From positions 62,001 to 126,000 of the forward strand of contig CABXXT010000002.1 in the NCBI GenBank assembly GCA_902516285.1: a DNA stretch of 64,000 nt. The letters run 5' to 3'. Shown one piece after another: positions 20,567 through 31,067 of the stretch. The position numbers were made by a program, and so were the translations under genes. The notes below the pieces were generated by a model. The model was not told where the DNA came from, did no database searches, and saw only the letters and a program-made list of their open reading frames with translations. Each line of letters opens with the position of its first letter. Within the stretch, counting starts at the first letter, position 1. Source of the DNA: an uncultured SAR86 cluster bacterium (GTDB taxonomy: Bacteria > Pseudomonadota > Gammaproteobacteria > Magnimaribacterales > D2472).

Positions 20567-22555
20567 TTGCATCAATCAGATCCTATAAACGCACTAAGAT
20601 TTTTATCAATCGATGCAGTTCAAAAAGCAAACAGTGGACATCCAGGTATGCCAATGGGTATGGCTGAAATAGCTACTGCATTATGGAAAAACCATCTTAA
20701 ACACAATCCCTTAAATCCAACTTGGTTTAACAGAGATAGGTTTGTTCTATCTAATGGGCACGGATCGATGCTTTTATATAGCTTGCTTCATTTAACAGGT
20801 TATAAATTGTCAATTGAAGATATAAAGGATTTTAGGCAGCTTAAATCAAAAACTCCTGGCCATCCTGAATATGATATAGACATTGGAGTCGAAACAACTA
20901 CTGGCCCGTTAGGTCAAGGCATTGCAAATGCAGTCGGGATGGCAATATCTGAAAAAATATTATCAGCAGAGTTTAACAAAGATGATATAAAACCTATTGA
21001 TCATTTTACCTATGCTTTTCTTGGAGACGGTTGTTTAATGGAAGGAGTTTCACATGAAGCTTGTTCATTTGCAGGCACACATAATCTTGGTAAATTAATT
21101 TGTTTTTATGATCAAAATGGAATTTCTATTGATGGAGAAATACATAATTGGTTTACAGATGATTCTGTAAAAAGATTTGATAGCTATGGTTGGCAAACAA
21201 TTTGTGTAGATGGACATAATATTGAAGAAGTCAATGATGCAATTTATAAAGCAAAAGAAGAATTTAATAAACCCACAATGATTTTTTGTAAGACAATAAT
21301 TGGTTTTGGCGCACCCAATAAATCAGGAACAGCTGATGTTCATGGTGCTCCCCTTGGTGAGGACGAAATTAAAAACACTAGAGAGGCTCTTGATTGGAAA
21401 TACCCTCCTTTTGAATTATCGAACGATATTTATGAGTATTGGGATTCGAAAGATACTGGCGCCGATGTTAACTCGAAATGGGATAATCTTATTGAAAGTT
21501 ATATAGAAAAATATCCTAAAGAAGCATCAGAATTACATCGAAGAATTAATGGAGATGCTCCAAATAATTTTGAAACAATTTTTAAAGAATTTTTAGATGA
21601 ATGCAACTCAAATGATTCTTCAATGGCTACAAGAAAAGCTTCTAAAGTATGCCTAGATTTTTTTGTAAAGGAAATGCCAGAACTGATTGGTGGATCAGCA
21701 GATCTAACACCATCAAATAATACCTTCTCTGCATCTAGCAAAACATTCTCAAATGAGAATCCCTCAGGTAACCATATTAATTATGGAGTTAGAGAGTTTG
21801 GCATGTCTGCAATTATGAATGGAATGGTTTTGCATGGTGGGATAAAGCCATATGGAGCGACCTTTTTAGTTTTTACTGATTATGCTAGAAATGCCGTAAG
21901 ACTATCCGCTCTAATGGGGTTACCAAATATCTTTGTGTACACTCATGATTCAGTCGCACTTGGAGAAGATGGACCAACTCATCAACCAATTGAACATATG
22001 GTAACCTTGAGATCGACGCCAAACCTTAACAACTGGAGACCAGCTGATCTTGTTGAGACAGCCGTTGCTTGGAAAAATGCAGTTGATTCAAAAACAACAC
22101 CCACCTGTTTAATTTTTAGTAGACAGGGAACTTCAGCAATTCAACGAACACAGGAGCATATATCTTCGATTCAATTTGGTGGATATTTACTAGAAAAGAG
22201 TAATGATCATAAAATAACTATTGTTGCTTCTGGAAGCGAGGTACAGCTAGCTTTAGATGCCGCAGAAGAACTTAACAAAAGCTCAATTAGTACAAATGTA
22301 GTATCAATGCCGTCTTTGGATATTTTTTTAGAACAAAGCGAGGAATATAAAAACAAAATCATTGATCCAAATAAGCCAGTTCTTGTTGTGGAATGCGGCC
22401 ATCCAAATTCATGGTTCAGGATTTTAAATAGAAACGATAAGGTTGTTGGAATAGAAAGTTTCGGAGAATCTGCACCAGGCAATGAACTTCTTGAGCATTT
22501 TGGATTTACAAAACAGAATGTTATTGAGAAAGCAAAATCATTAATTAATGATTAA
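20567..22555 (+). CDS. tkt: Transketolase (TTG start at 20567 preferred over track start 20498)
   Basis: NSGHPGMPMGMAEIATALW, GPLGQGIANAVGMA, HDSVALGEDGPTHQPIEH; GGGG upstream of TTG; homology begins just downstream. Confidence 0.95.
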   Translation: MHQSDPINALRFLSIDAVQKANSGHPGMPMGMAEIATALWKNHLKHNPLNPTWFNRDRFVLSNGHGSMLLYSLLHLTGYKLSIEDIKDFRQLKSKTPGHPEYDIDIGVETTTGPLGQGIANAVGMAISEKILSAEFNKDDIKPIDHFTYAFLGDGCLMEGVSHEACSFAGTHNLGKLICFYDQNGISIDGEIHNWFTDDSVKRFDSYGWQTICVDGHNIEEVNDAIYKAKEEFNKPTMIFCKTIIGFGAPNKSGTADVHGAPLGEDEIKNTREALDWKYPPFELSNDIYEYWDSKDTGADVNSKWDNLIESYIEKYPKEASELHRRINGDAPNNFETIFKEFLDECNSNDSSMATRKASKVCLDFFVKEMPELIGGSADLTPSNNTFSASSKTFSNENPSGNHINYGVREFGMSAIMNGMVLHGGIKPYGATFLVFTDYARNAVRLSALMGLPNIFVYTHDSVALGEDGPTHQPIEHMVTLRSTPNLNNWRPADLVETAVAWKNAVDSKTTPTCLIFSRQGTSAIQRTQEHISSIQFGGYLLEKSNDHKITIVASGSEVQLALDAAEELNKSSISTNVVSMPSLDIFLEQSEEYKNKIIDPNKPVLVVECGHPNSWFRILNRNDKVVGIESFGESAPGNELLEHFGFTKQNVIEKAKSLIND

Positions 22556-23702
22556 TTTATCATCTTTAAATATAAACAATAAAAATTTAGTTATAAGAGT
22601 GGATATGAATGTTCCTATTAAAGATGGTGTTATATTAGATTCAACCAGAATAAAAGCATGTTTACCCACAATTAACTATGCTCTCAAAAAAAATGCAAAA
22701 GTATTGCTGATTAGTCATTTAGGACGACCAATTGAAGGGAAATTTGAAGAAAAATTTTCACTCAAACCCGTAGCAGAATCTTTAAGTAAAATTATTAATT
22801 TGTCTTGCGAGCTAATCGAAAATCTCGAAGCAAAAGATATTTTTAAAGGCAAATCTAATCTTCAAGTTCTTGAGAATATAAGATTTTTTAAAGGCGAGAA
22901 AGATAATTGCCCTGATTTGGGTTTTAAACTGGCAAATTTAGGTGATTTATATGTATTTGATGCATTTGGAACTGCACACAGAAAACAAGCTTCTACTTAT
23001 GCAGCAATTGAAAAAGCCTCAAATGCTTGTGCAGGCCTATTATTAGAAAAAGAAAATAAATATTTAACACAGGCTTTAAATAACTTTGATAAGCCATTTA
23101 TAGCTGTTGTTGGCGGGGCTAAAGTTTCTACAAAGCTTAAATTATTAAAACATATTAATTCAGTTGCAGATCATATTATTGTTGGTGGAGGTATCGCAAA
23201 TACTTTTCTAAAGGCTGCAGGATTCAACATTGGTAAATCTTTAGTTGAAGACTCTATGATAAGCATTGCAAAAGAAATATTAGAATCTGAAAAAATAGTC
23301 TTACCTAAAAATGTTGTCACATCATCATCATTTGAGGGTGAAAATATAAGTGGAAAATCAATTCTTGAAATAACTGAAGATGAGATGATCTTAGATTTAG
23401 ATATAGATCAAGATACCTTTTCTTTAATAAATAAGTCAAAGACAATTCTTTGGAATGGACCAATGGGCGTTTTTGAAAATAATTTTTTTGAAAAAGGTAC
23501 AAAAGATTTGTCAAAAGCAATAGCAAAAGCAAAAGCATTCTCGTTAGCCGGAGGAGGCGAAACACTCACTGCAATTAATAAATATATAAATTCAGATGAT
23601 GTATCATATTGTTCAACAGGTGGAGGAGCATTTTTAGAATTTATGGAGGGGAAGGTTTTACCCTCAATTAAAGTTTTAAATTCAAAAGAAATTAGGAGTT
23701 AG
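22548..23702 (+). CDS. pgk: Phosphoglycerate kinase
   Basis: RVDMNVPIKDG, LISHLGRP, GGAKVSTKL, WNGPMGVFE, STGGGAFLE. Confidence 0.97.
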   Translation: MINLSSLNINNKNLVIRVDMNVPIKDGVILDSTRIKACLPTINYALKKNAKVLLISHLGRPIEGKFEEKFSLKPVAESLSKIINLSCELIENLEAKDIFKGKSNLQVLENIRFFKGEKDNCPDLGFKLANLGDLYVFDAFGTAHRKQASTYAAIEKASNACAGLLLEKENKYLTQALNNFDKPFIAVVGGAKVSTKLKLLKHINSVADHIIVGGGIANTFLKAAGFNIGKSLVEDSMISIAKEILESEKIVLPKNVVTSSSFEGENISGKSILEITEDEMILDLDIDQDTFSLINKSKTILWNGPMGVFENNFFEKGTKDLSKAIAKAKAFSLAGGGETLTAINKYINSDDVSYCSTGGGAFLEFMEGKVLPSIKVLNSKEIRS

Positions 23703-23704
23703 AA

Positions 23705-24721
23705 ATGGAATTTAATAATATTGAAGAAATAGCAAAATTTATTGTTGCTGACGGAAAAGGTATTTTGGCTGCAGATGAAAGTAATCCTACATGTGGCAAA
23801 AGATTTGATTCCATAGGCGTTGATTCAACAGAAGAAAATAGAAGAGACTATAGAGAGATGCTTTTTAGAGCAAAAGGGATGAAAGAGAATATTGGAGGAG
23901 TAATTTTATTTGATGAAACAATAAGGCAAGAAGCAGTGGATGGAACTTTACTTAGAGACGTTATCTCTAATCAAGGTGCCCTTCCAGGAATCAAGGTGGA
24001 TAAAGGGCTTCAGCCAATTGAAGACTGTCCAGGTGAAACTGTTACGGTTGGATTAGATGGTTTAGATGAAAGATTGAAAGAATATTCAAAAATGGGAGCT
24101 AAATTTACAAAATGGAGAGCTGTAATCAACATTGGAGAAGATATTCCTTCAGACAAATGTATTGATGCGAATATGCAAGCTCTTGCTGATTATGCATATT
24201 GTGCTCAACAAAATGGAATGGTACCTATTGTCGAGCCTGAAGTATTAATGGATGGCGATCATATTATTGATGATTGCTACAAAGCTACCGATCGTTCTTT
24301 AAGATCTTTATTTACACATCTACAAAAAGGAGGAGTCAATATAAAAGGCACCTTGTTAAAACCAAATATGGTCACGTCTGGAAAGAATTGTGCAAATCAA
24401 GCTGGAATTGAAGAGGTTGCCAAGAAAACTTTAGAATGTTTAATTTCTAATGTTCCTAATGAACTTCCTGGCGTTACATTTTTATCAGGTGGACAGTCAG
24501 ATATTTTAGCTACAGCGCATTTAGATTTGATGAATAAGATTGGTGGTTTTTCTTGGAAATTAAGTTTTTCATATGGGAGAGCTCTTCAAGCACCTGCATT
24601 AAAAGCTTGGAGAGGAAAACCAGAGAATATTTTTATTTCTCAAGATGAACTATCTCACAGAGCAAAAATGAATAAGCTTGCTTCTCTTGGTCAGTGGCAA
24701 GAAGAACTAGAAGATGTATAA
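23705..24721 (+). CDS. Fructose-bisphosphate aldolase, class I
   Basis: GKGILAADES, KWRAVINI, LLKPNMVTSG, VTFLSGGQSD class I signatures. Confidence 0.95.
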   Translation: MEFNNIEEIAKFIVADGKGILAADESNPTCGKRFDSIGVDSTEENRRDYREMLFRAKGMKENIGGVILFDETIRQEAVDGTLLRDVISNQGALPGIKVDKGLQPIEDCPGETVTVGLDGLDERLKEYSKMGAKFTKWRAVINIGEDIPSDKCIDANMQALADYAYCAQQNGMVPIVEPEVLMDGDHIIDDCYKATDRSLRSLFTHLQKGGVNIKGTLLKPNMVTSGKNCANQAGIEEVAKKTLECLISNVPNELPGVTFLSGGQSDILATAHLDLMNKIGGFSWKLSFSYGRALQAPALKAWRGKPENIFISQDELSHRAKMNKLASLGQWQEELEDV

Positions 24722-24724
24722 AAT

Positions 24725-25162
24725 TTGCTAGCAACCATTCAAATAGTTTCAAAAGCTGAGGTGTTTATTGAAGGCAATAGTTTTTCCTCTATAAAAAATG
24801 GCATCTTAATATTTGTCTGTATTGAGCAAAATGATAATTCAACCGCCGTAACAGAAATGGTTAGTAGAATCATTAATTTTAGAATGCTTGAAGGACCAAA
24901 GGGAGCAATATCAAGATCTTTAAAAGAATCTAGTGAGGAAGTTTTAATTGTCAGTCAATTTACATTAGCAGCCATAACTGATGGTGGTAATAAGCCAAGT
25001 TTCCATAAGGCTGCAAAACCTAGTGAAGCTAAATTGCTGTATGATGAATTTGTTACAACATTTAGTAAATTATTTTCTAGAGTGAAAACAGGTAAGTTTG
25101 GAGCATACATGGATATCAGTATTACTAACAAAGGACCAGTGACTTTCAATTTTAAAACTTAA
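24725..25162 (+). CDS. dtd: D-aminoacyl-tRNA deacylase (TTG start)
   Basis: LIVSQFTLAA, NKPSFHKAA, GxFGAYMDISITNKGPVTF. Confidence 0.93.
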   Translation: MLATIQIVSKAEVFIEGNSFSSIKNGILIFVCIEQNDNSTAVTEMVSRIINFRMLEGPKGAISRSLKESSEEVLIVSQFTLAAITDGGNKPSFHKAAKPSEAKLLYDEFVTTFSKLFSRVKTGKFGAYMDISITNKGPVTFNFKT

Positions 25163-25166
25163 TAAC

Positions 25167-25748
25167 ATGAAAAATATTTCAATTTTTTGTGGTGCTCACA
25201 AAGGCAAGAATCCTCAATATACAGAAGCTGCCAAAACTGTTGCAGAGTGTATTGCAAAAAAAGGGATAAATGTGGTTTTCGGTGGCGGTAATGTTGGATT
25301 AATGAAAGTTATTTCTGATACAGCCCTTGATCATGGTGTTGAAGTTTTAGGAATATCACTAAAATCATTACACTCATTGGAACTTGCAAATCCAAGATTA
25401 GAAAAAATTCATATTGCTGATACCTTGCTAGATCGAAAGGAAGAATTTATGTCAAGATCAGATGCGTTTATTGTTTTGCCTGGAGGAGTAGGCTCTCTTG
25501 ATGAGCTAGCAGAAATAATGGCAAATAATCAATTAGGGATTATAAATAAACCACTTGGAATCTTAAATACAAACGGTTATTACGATGATCTACTAAAATG
25601 GTTTAACAAAGCAGTAAATGAGGGGTTTATTTCTTCTGCAAACTTTAAAGAGCTATTAGTAAGCGATTCACCAGAAGAATTAGTTAATATGATTGTAAAT
25701 CATCAAAGGCCTGAAGACGAAAATTGGAAAGAAAGGCTAGGATTATAA
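25167..25748 (+). CDS. LOG-family (TIGR00730) protein
   Basis: VFGGGNVGLM and LPGGVGSLDEL; LOG-type PGGxGTxxE motif. Confidence 0.9.
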   Translation: MKNISIFCGAHKGKNPQYTEAAKTVAECIAKKGINVVFGGGNVGLMKVISDTALDHGVEVLGISLKSLHSLELANPRLEKIHIADTLLDRKEEFMSRSDAFIVLPGGVGSLDELAEIMANNQLGIINKPLGILNTNGYYDDLLKWFNKAVNEGFISSANFKELLVSDSPEELVNMIVNHQRPEDENWKERLGL

Positions 25749-25751
25749 ACT

Positions 25752-26345
25752 TTGATTGTTGAAGAATTTCGCGTAGTTGCTGTTGTATATGTAGCTGTCC
25801 TAGCACCTTTAATAATATATTTTTTAAATAAACACAAAATTCCGGACTGGGTTCCATCCTTCTATATTGTAGGAGTTATTGTGTGTTCTTTAGGTTGGGA
25901 GTTGTGGTTTACGTATGGATGGATTGATGGAGATCCTGTAGATAGCAGAAGATCAGAAGTTTTAAATAATTGGTTACCAAAAAATATTAATTGGTTATTG
26001 AATTCAATGGCAGACGCTGGAACCGTTTTGATAGGAGGTGTTTGGCTAATGTGGATTTTTCATAAAAAAAACTCCAAAATTTTTACACAATGGAATTGGA
26101 GTGCATTTTGTATTCTAATGATTTGGTGTATTGGTCAAAATATCTTAGTTGAAATGTTTCTCTATCATGATCAATTAGCAGAGGGCAAGCCTCTATCATG
26201 GGCTCCGCTATCTCCTTTTGGATCATACTTTAATCCTTTATTATTTGAATTTAATAGTCGAACTATCATGCTCCAAACTCAGATTCCGTGGATGATCTTG
26301 CCCTGGTTTTTTTATAGAACTCTTATAAATCTGAATCGATTGTAA
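25752..26345 (+). CDS. Uncharacterised integral membrane protein (TTG start)
   Basis: Multi-TM ORF filling the gap between LOG gene and convergent tatC. Confidence 0.7.
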   Translation: MIVEEFRVVAVVYVAVLAPLIIYFLNKHKIPDWVPSFYIVGVIVCSLGWELWFTYGWIDGDPVDSRRSEVLNNWLPKNINWLLNSMADAGTVLIGGVWLMWIFHKKNSKIFTQWNWSAFCILMIWCIGQNILVEMFLYHDQLAEGKPLSWAPLSPFGSYFNPLLFEFNSRTIMLQTQIPWMILPWFFYRTLINLNRL

Positions 26346-26346
26346 T

Positions 26347-27045
26347 TTATTTTTTTGCAAGAATAATACCAATTTCAAATAAGACCCACATAGGAATTGC
26401 TAAAAATAATTGAGAAAAAATATCAGGAGGAGTTAATAACATTCCAATTATTAAGAATAAAATAACCAAATAAGGTCTTGCTTTAATCAAACTGTTTCTA
26501 GTGGCAAAACCACTTTTAACTAATAAAATAGTTGCAACTGGAATTTCAAAAGCAACTCCAAAAGCAAAAACAAGTTTAAAAATAAAACTGAGGTATTGAC
26601 TTATATCAGTCATAATTATTATAGATTCTGGAGCCATTCCAATAAAAAATTTAAAAATTATTGGACAAACAATGAAAAAAGCAAAGCTAGCACCACTAAA
26701 GAAAAGAATAATTGTTGAAAATAAGAGAGGTCCTGTGAAAGTCCTTTCATTGCTATAAAGGCCTGGTGATATAAACATCCATATTTGATAGAACAGCCAT
26801 GGCATAGAAAATAACATAGCTATATATAAAGTAAGTTTTATTGGTGCCATAAAAGGAGAAGCCACTTCAGTAGCTATCATTGTTGCTCCGTCAGGAAGAA
26901 GGTTTATTAGTGGCGCTGCTACAAATGAATATATCTCTGCTGAAAAGGGAATACCCAAAACAGACAAAAAAACAAAGAAAATAATAACCCTTAACAATCT
27001 TGCTCTTAGTTCTAAAAAGTGACTGATAACTGTTTCTTTAGTCAT
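26347..27045 (-). CDS. tatC: Sec-independent translocase TatC
   Basis: HFLELRARLLRVI, six-TM pattern, adjacent tatB/tatA. Confidence 0.94.
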   Translation of the reverse strand: MTKETVISHFLELRARLLRVIIFFVFLSVLGIPFSAEIYSFVAAPLINLLPDGATMIATEVASPFMAPIKLTLYIAMLFSMPWLFYQIWMFISPGLYSNERTFTGPLLFSTIILFFSGASFAFFIVCPIIFKFFIGMAPESIIIMTDISQYLSFIFKLVFAFGVAFEIPVATILLVKSGFATRNSLIKARPYLVILFLIIGMLLTPPDIFSQLFLAIPMWVLFEIGIILAKK

Positions 27046-27275
27046 TTTTTATTTTTTTCTAACTCTTCCATCTTAATTTCATTAAAAACATCTTTTTTTA
27101 TTTCATCTGCACCAATATCATTCTCAATATCTTTTTTGAAATTTATAAGTTTAGCTTCTACTCTCTTATAAGTTTTAAGTGTTTTTTTTATTAGCTCAGG
27201 TAATCTTTTGGGACCAATTATGATGATCCCTAATATAAAAATTATTAGAATTTCAAGAAAGCCGATTTGAAACAA
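27042..27275 (-). CDS. tatB: Sec-independent translocase TatB (TTG start)
   Basis: MFQIGFLEILIIFILGIIIIGPKRLPEL. Confidence 0.93.
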   Translation of the reverse strand: MFQIGFLEILIIFILGIIIIGPKRLPELIKKTLKTYKRVEAKLINFKKDIENDIGADEIKKDVFNEIKMEELEKNKK

Positions 27276-27277
27276 TT

Positions 27278-27445
27278 TTAGTCTTCTTTTTCTTCAGATT
27301 TTTCGTCTTTGACTGATTTTTTAAAGCTTTTAATAGCAGATCCTACATCAGAACCTAAAGATCTTAACTTACCACTCCCAAAGATTAATAAAACAACAAC
27401 TAAGATTATTAGTAATTGCCAAATACTTATTCCACCAAAGCCCAT
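27278..27445 (-). CDS. tatA: Sec-independent translocase TatA (55 aa)
   Basis: Manual translation [55 protein letters not shown]; below ORF-track length cutoff. Confidence 0.95.
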   Translation of the reverse strand: MGFGGISIWQLLIILVVVLLIFGSGKLRSLGSDVGSAIKSFKKSVKDEKSEEKED

Positions 27446-27453
27446 AATTTCTC

Positions 27454-28935
27454 CTATGAAATCATTATTACAACAGCTGCAGAAACTATTATAACAATAC
27501 CAATTACTCTAATGAGATATTTTTGATTAGATAATTGATCCTCTAAGCTTTTAATCTTATTTCTGTCAACTTGCCTATTTTTAGAATAACTCCTAATTTC
27601 ATCTAAAGCTTCATATACAATCCCTGGAACTTCAGAGGCCTTAAATAATAAGTCCTCTTTATTCTCAATTATGTAATCTTTCAACTTGAGAGGATTAAAT
27701 TGTTCAGCTAACCAGTTATCTAGATATGGCTCTGCAATTCCCCAGAAATCTAATTCTGGATAAATCTGACGGCCCATGCCTTCGATATGAATGAGAGTCT
27801 TTTGAAGTAACACCAAAGAAGTTTGTAGTGACAATCCATACTCTCTAGTACTTTGGAAAAGGTAAAGAAGTAGTTTACCAAATTCAATTTCTGATAACGG
27901 TCTTTCAAATATGGGCTCACAGCAAGCCCTGAGTGTATTTTCAAGCTCAATAGTATTAGTATCTGGATTTACCCAATTAGAGGATATAAACAAGTTAGCT
28001 AGAGATTTATAATTTTGTTTTAAAACTGCTTGCAACATTCTTGCTAATATATATCTTTCATCGTTTGAAAGTGAGCCACTAATAGCACAATCAATTGCAA
28101 TATATCCAGGATTATCTGGGTTTTTTTTTGAAACAAAAATATTCCCAGGATGCATATCAGCATGAAAGAAATTATCCCTAAATACTTGATTTAGAAAAAT
28201 CATTACACCATTTTCTGCTAACAACTTTTTATTGATGCCATAGTGTTCAATTTGTTTTATATCTGTGCATGGAATTCCATCAATTTTTTCAAGCACCATA
28301 ATGTTCGAAGAAGTTAAATCCCAATATACTTCAGGTATGTATAGCTCATTTGAGTGAAGAAAATTCTTTCTTGTTAGACTTGTATTAGATGCCTCTAGTC
28401 TTAAATCTAATTCTTTAAGAATAGTCACCTCATAATCTCTTATTACTTCGTTTGGTTTTAATCTGTAGCTATCCTTATAAAGATAGGAAAATACTTTTGC
28501 TGAAGCTTTTAGAAGACGAAGATTTTTTTTTACTTTTCTTCGAATATTTGGCCGTAGAACCTTAATTACTACCTCGGCTCCATTTTTTAATTTTGCTGTA
28601 TGAACTTGTGCCAACGAAGCGGCAGCCAAAGGTTTTTCGTCAAATGAATCAAAAATATTTTCTATTGAATCTCCAAGCTCTTTTTCAACAATTTGCTTAA
28701 ACACTGAAACCTTAAATGGTTTACAGCTGTCAGTAAGGCTCTCTAACTCTTTAGCAGTTTTAAAGTCTAATATATCAGTCCTTGTTGAGAGTAATTGTCC
28801 AAATTTTGTAAAGATAGGACCAAGAGACTCTAAATAAACTGCTAATTTCTTTCCGTTAGGCTTGAAAAATATGCCTTTTTGAACACCTATAAGAGACATT
28901 CTTAATAACTCAAATAAAATAATTATAAAATTCAT
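27454..28935 (-). CDS. ubiB: Ubiquinone biosynthesis ABC1/UbiB kinase-like protein
   Basis: [15 protein letters not shown] (KxGQ), [18 protein letters not shown]. Confidence 0.96.
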   Translation of the reverse strand: MNFIIILFELLRMSLIGVQKGIFFKPNGKKLAVYLESLGPIFTKFGQLLSTRTDILDFKTAKELESLTDSCKPFKVSVFKQIVEKELGDSIENIFDSFDEKPLAAASLAQVHTAKLKNGAEVVIKVLRPNIRRKVKKNLRLLKASAKVFSYLYKDSYRLKPNEVIRDYEVTILKELDLRLEASNTSLTRKNFLHSNELYIPEVYWDLTSSNIMVLEKIDGIPCTDIKQIEHYGINKKLLAENGVMIFLNQVFRDNFFHADMHPGNIFVSKKNPDNPGYIAIDCAISGSLSNDERYILARMLQAVLKQNYKSLANLFISSNWVNPDTNTIELENTLRACCEPIFERPLSEIEFGKLLLYLFQSTREYGLSLQTSLVLLQKTLIHIEGMGRQIYPELDFWGIAEPYLDNWLAEQFNPLKLKDYIIENKEDLLFKASEVPGIVYEALDEIRSYSKNRQVDRNKIKSLEDQLSNQKYLIRVIGIVIIVSAAVVIMIS

Positions 28936-29441
28936 TGACTGTTATATGCCTCTAGCCTATCAATCCTTATAGATATGTCTCTGAGCTGCTTTCGTATTTC
29001 TCTATATTTAACATCTTGGTATATCTCATTGGAGCTATAAAGTCTTTTCACAATAGCATAAGTAAAGATGGCTGGTAAATTGCCAAAATATTTATCGATG
29101 AGGTAGATTAAATCAATATCAGATTTATATAAAGCATTAAAAAGCACAATAGCAATTTCTGTGTTTCCAAATATTATGTTTTTATTTATTTTTCCAGTAG
29201 CAAGTATTTTTAATAAATCTATAAGAGATGCTTTAATTTCAAAATCATAAATATTTTCATTAAAATTAATATAAGAATTTTCACCATTTATTGTTATATA
29301 GATATCTTGGTGTCCTTTGATATTTAAAAAAAAAGTCAATGGTGATATATCACGAAGTGTTTTTTTTAAATTTGGAGAGGATTCTTCTATACTTTTAAAA
29401 AAATTATCAAAACTTTTTTTGATATTAATCATTGTATGCAA
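28932..29441 (-). CDS. ubiJ: Ubiquinone biosynthesis accessory factor UbiJ (SCP2 domain)
   Basis: Position between ubiE and ubiB; SCP2-like region. Confidence 0.82.
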   Translation of the reverse strand: MHTMINIKKSFDNFFKSIEESSPNLKKTLRDISPLTFFLNIKGHQDIYITINGENSYINFNENIYDFEIKASLIDLLKILATGKINKNIIFGNTEIAIVLFNALYKSDIDLIYLIDKYFGNLPAIFTYAIVKRLYSSNEIYQDVKYREIRKQLRDISIRIDRLEAYNSQ

Positions 29442-30165
29442 TATGAATTGATACTACGCCATTAAGCAAGTTATAAAACTTACAATCTTTAAAGCCTGAT
29501 TCTATAATCATATTTTTCAGAAGTTCTTGATCTGGGTGCATTCTTATTGACTCAGCTAAATATTGATAACTATCGGAATCATTTGCAAGAAGCGACCCTA
29601 ATTTAGGAAGTACATTAAAAGAATACCAATCATAAACTTTTGAAAAAAATGGATTAACGGGTTTAGAAAATTCAAGCACTAACAATTTGCCATTTTTTTT
29701 TAAGCTCCTTCTCATTTCTTTAATACCCTTTTCTTTATTAGTAAAGTTTCTTAAACCAAAACCTATAGTAATGAGATCAAATGTTTTATTTTTGAAAGGT
29801 AATTGCTCGCCATTTAATTGGCAAAATTTACAATTAGAGCTGAAACTCTCATCAATAGCCCTATTTCTCCCCTCGTTCAACATATCATAGTTAATATCAG
29901 TCATAAAAATAGTTGTTTCTGGATATTCTTTAGAAATAAGCTTAGGTATATCTCCAGTTCCACTTGCTATGTCAAGAATTACATCATTTTTTCCGACTGC
30001 AGCGAGTTCAACCAATATTCTTTTCCAAAGTCTATGCATGCCAAAAGACATTGCATCATTCATTAAGTCATAATTTTCTGAAACAGAAGTAAATACCTCA
30101 CCAACAAATTTACTCTTTTCTGATTCTTGGACTTCTTTAAATCCAAAATGAGTTTTTTTATTCAT
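29425..30165 (-). CDS. ubiE: Demethylmenaquinone/ubiquinone C-methyltransferase
   Basis: VFTSVSENYDLMNDAMSFGMHRLWKR, DIASGTGDI, GFGLRNFTN. Confidence 0.97.
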   Translation of the reverse strand: MNKKTHFGFKEVQESEKSKFVGEVFTSVSENYDLMNDAMSFGMHRLWKRILVELAAVGKNDVILDIASGTGDIPKLISKEYPETTIFMTDINYDMLNEGRNRAIDESFSSNCKFCQLNGEQLPFKNKTFDLITIGFGLRNFTNKEKGIKEMRRSLKKNGKLLVLEFSKPVNPFFSKVYDWYSFNVLPKLGSLLANDSDSYQYLAESIRMHPDQELLKNMIIESGFKDCKFYNLLNGVVSIHIAYND

Positions 30166-31026
30166 TCATTGCCCGTCTCTAAATTTTATAAAATTATTGT
30201 ATCTACTTTTACTTAGAACGCCATCTTCTAAGCCTTTGATTACATTACAACCTTCGTTATTAATATGATTACAATTATTAAATTTACAACCTTTGGATAA
30301 TTCTAAAATTTCTTTAAATCCATATATAATTTTTTTTGCAGGATATTCAAGTATCTCAATGTCACGCATGCCTGGTGAGTCAATGATTTTTGTATCACCT
30401 GATATCTCATACAAAGACGAAATTGAAGTGGTATGAACACCCTGATCATTAGATAAGTTATTAGTTTTAAGGTTTTCGCCTATTATTTTTGAAGTAAGCG
30501 TTGATTTACCGGCTCCCGAATTACCGACAAAAAGTATAGATTTATTTTTAATATAATTTTTTAACTCCTCAAGATTATCCTCATATTTAGCTGAGATGTT
30601 AATTATCTTCATATTAATTTTCTTATAGATATTTATTTTTTCTATGTAGGTACTGTCACACTCCATATCAATTTTATTATTCACAATAAACGATTTAATA
30701 TTTGAGAGTTTTGTCTTTAGAATCCATTTATCTATAAATTCTGAAGATGTATTTGGCTTAGGTGACATTAATAATCCAACATGCGTAATATTGGCTGCAA
30801 AAAAATTTTCTTTATTACGATACTTCTTTGATATAACAGTGGATCTTGTCTTAATCTTTAAAATTTTTCCGAGTAGTTTTTTACTATCTTGGATTATTTC
30901 TACTTCGACATTATCACCAACAACAACATTCTTTATTGCTAAACACTCTAATTCAAATGCATGTGTCTTTACTAAACAACTATTTGAGTAAAACTTTGTA
31001 ACTTGTCCAGTTTGAACTTTTTTCAT
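30166..31026 (-). CDS. rsgA: Ribosome small-subunit-dependent GTPase A (preferred start at 31026)
   Basis: Circularly permuted G motifs: VNNKID, FVGNSGAGKSTLTSK, IDSPGMRD; Cys/His zinc region; internal MKKVQTGQVTKFYSN is the homologous start. Confidence 0.93.
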   Translation of the reverse strand: MKKVQTGQVTKFYSNSCLVKTHAFELECLAIKNVVVGDNVEVEIIQDSKKLLGKILKIKTRSTVISKKYRNKENFFAANITHVGLLMSPKPNTSSEFIDKWILKTKLSNIKSFIVNNKIDMECDSTYIEKINIYKKINMKIINISAKYEDNLEELKNYIKNKSILFVGNSGAGKSTLTSKIIGENLKTNNLSNDQGVHTTSISSLYEISGDTKIIDSPGMRDIEILEYPAKKIIYGFKEILELSKGCKFNNCNHINNEGCNVIKGLEDGVLSKSRYNNFIKFRDGQ

Positions 31027-31067
31027 AATAAGAACAAAATACACTAAACAGGTAAATATAAGAAGAG

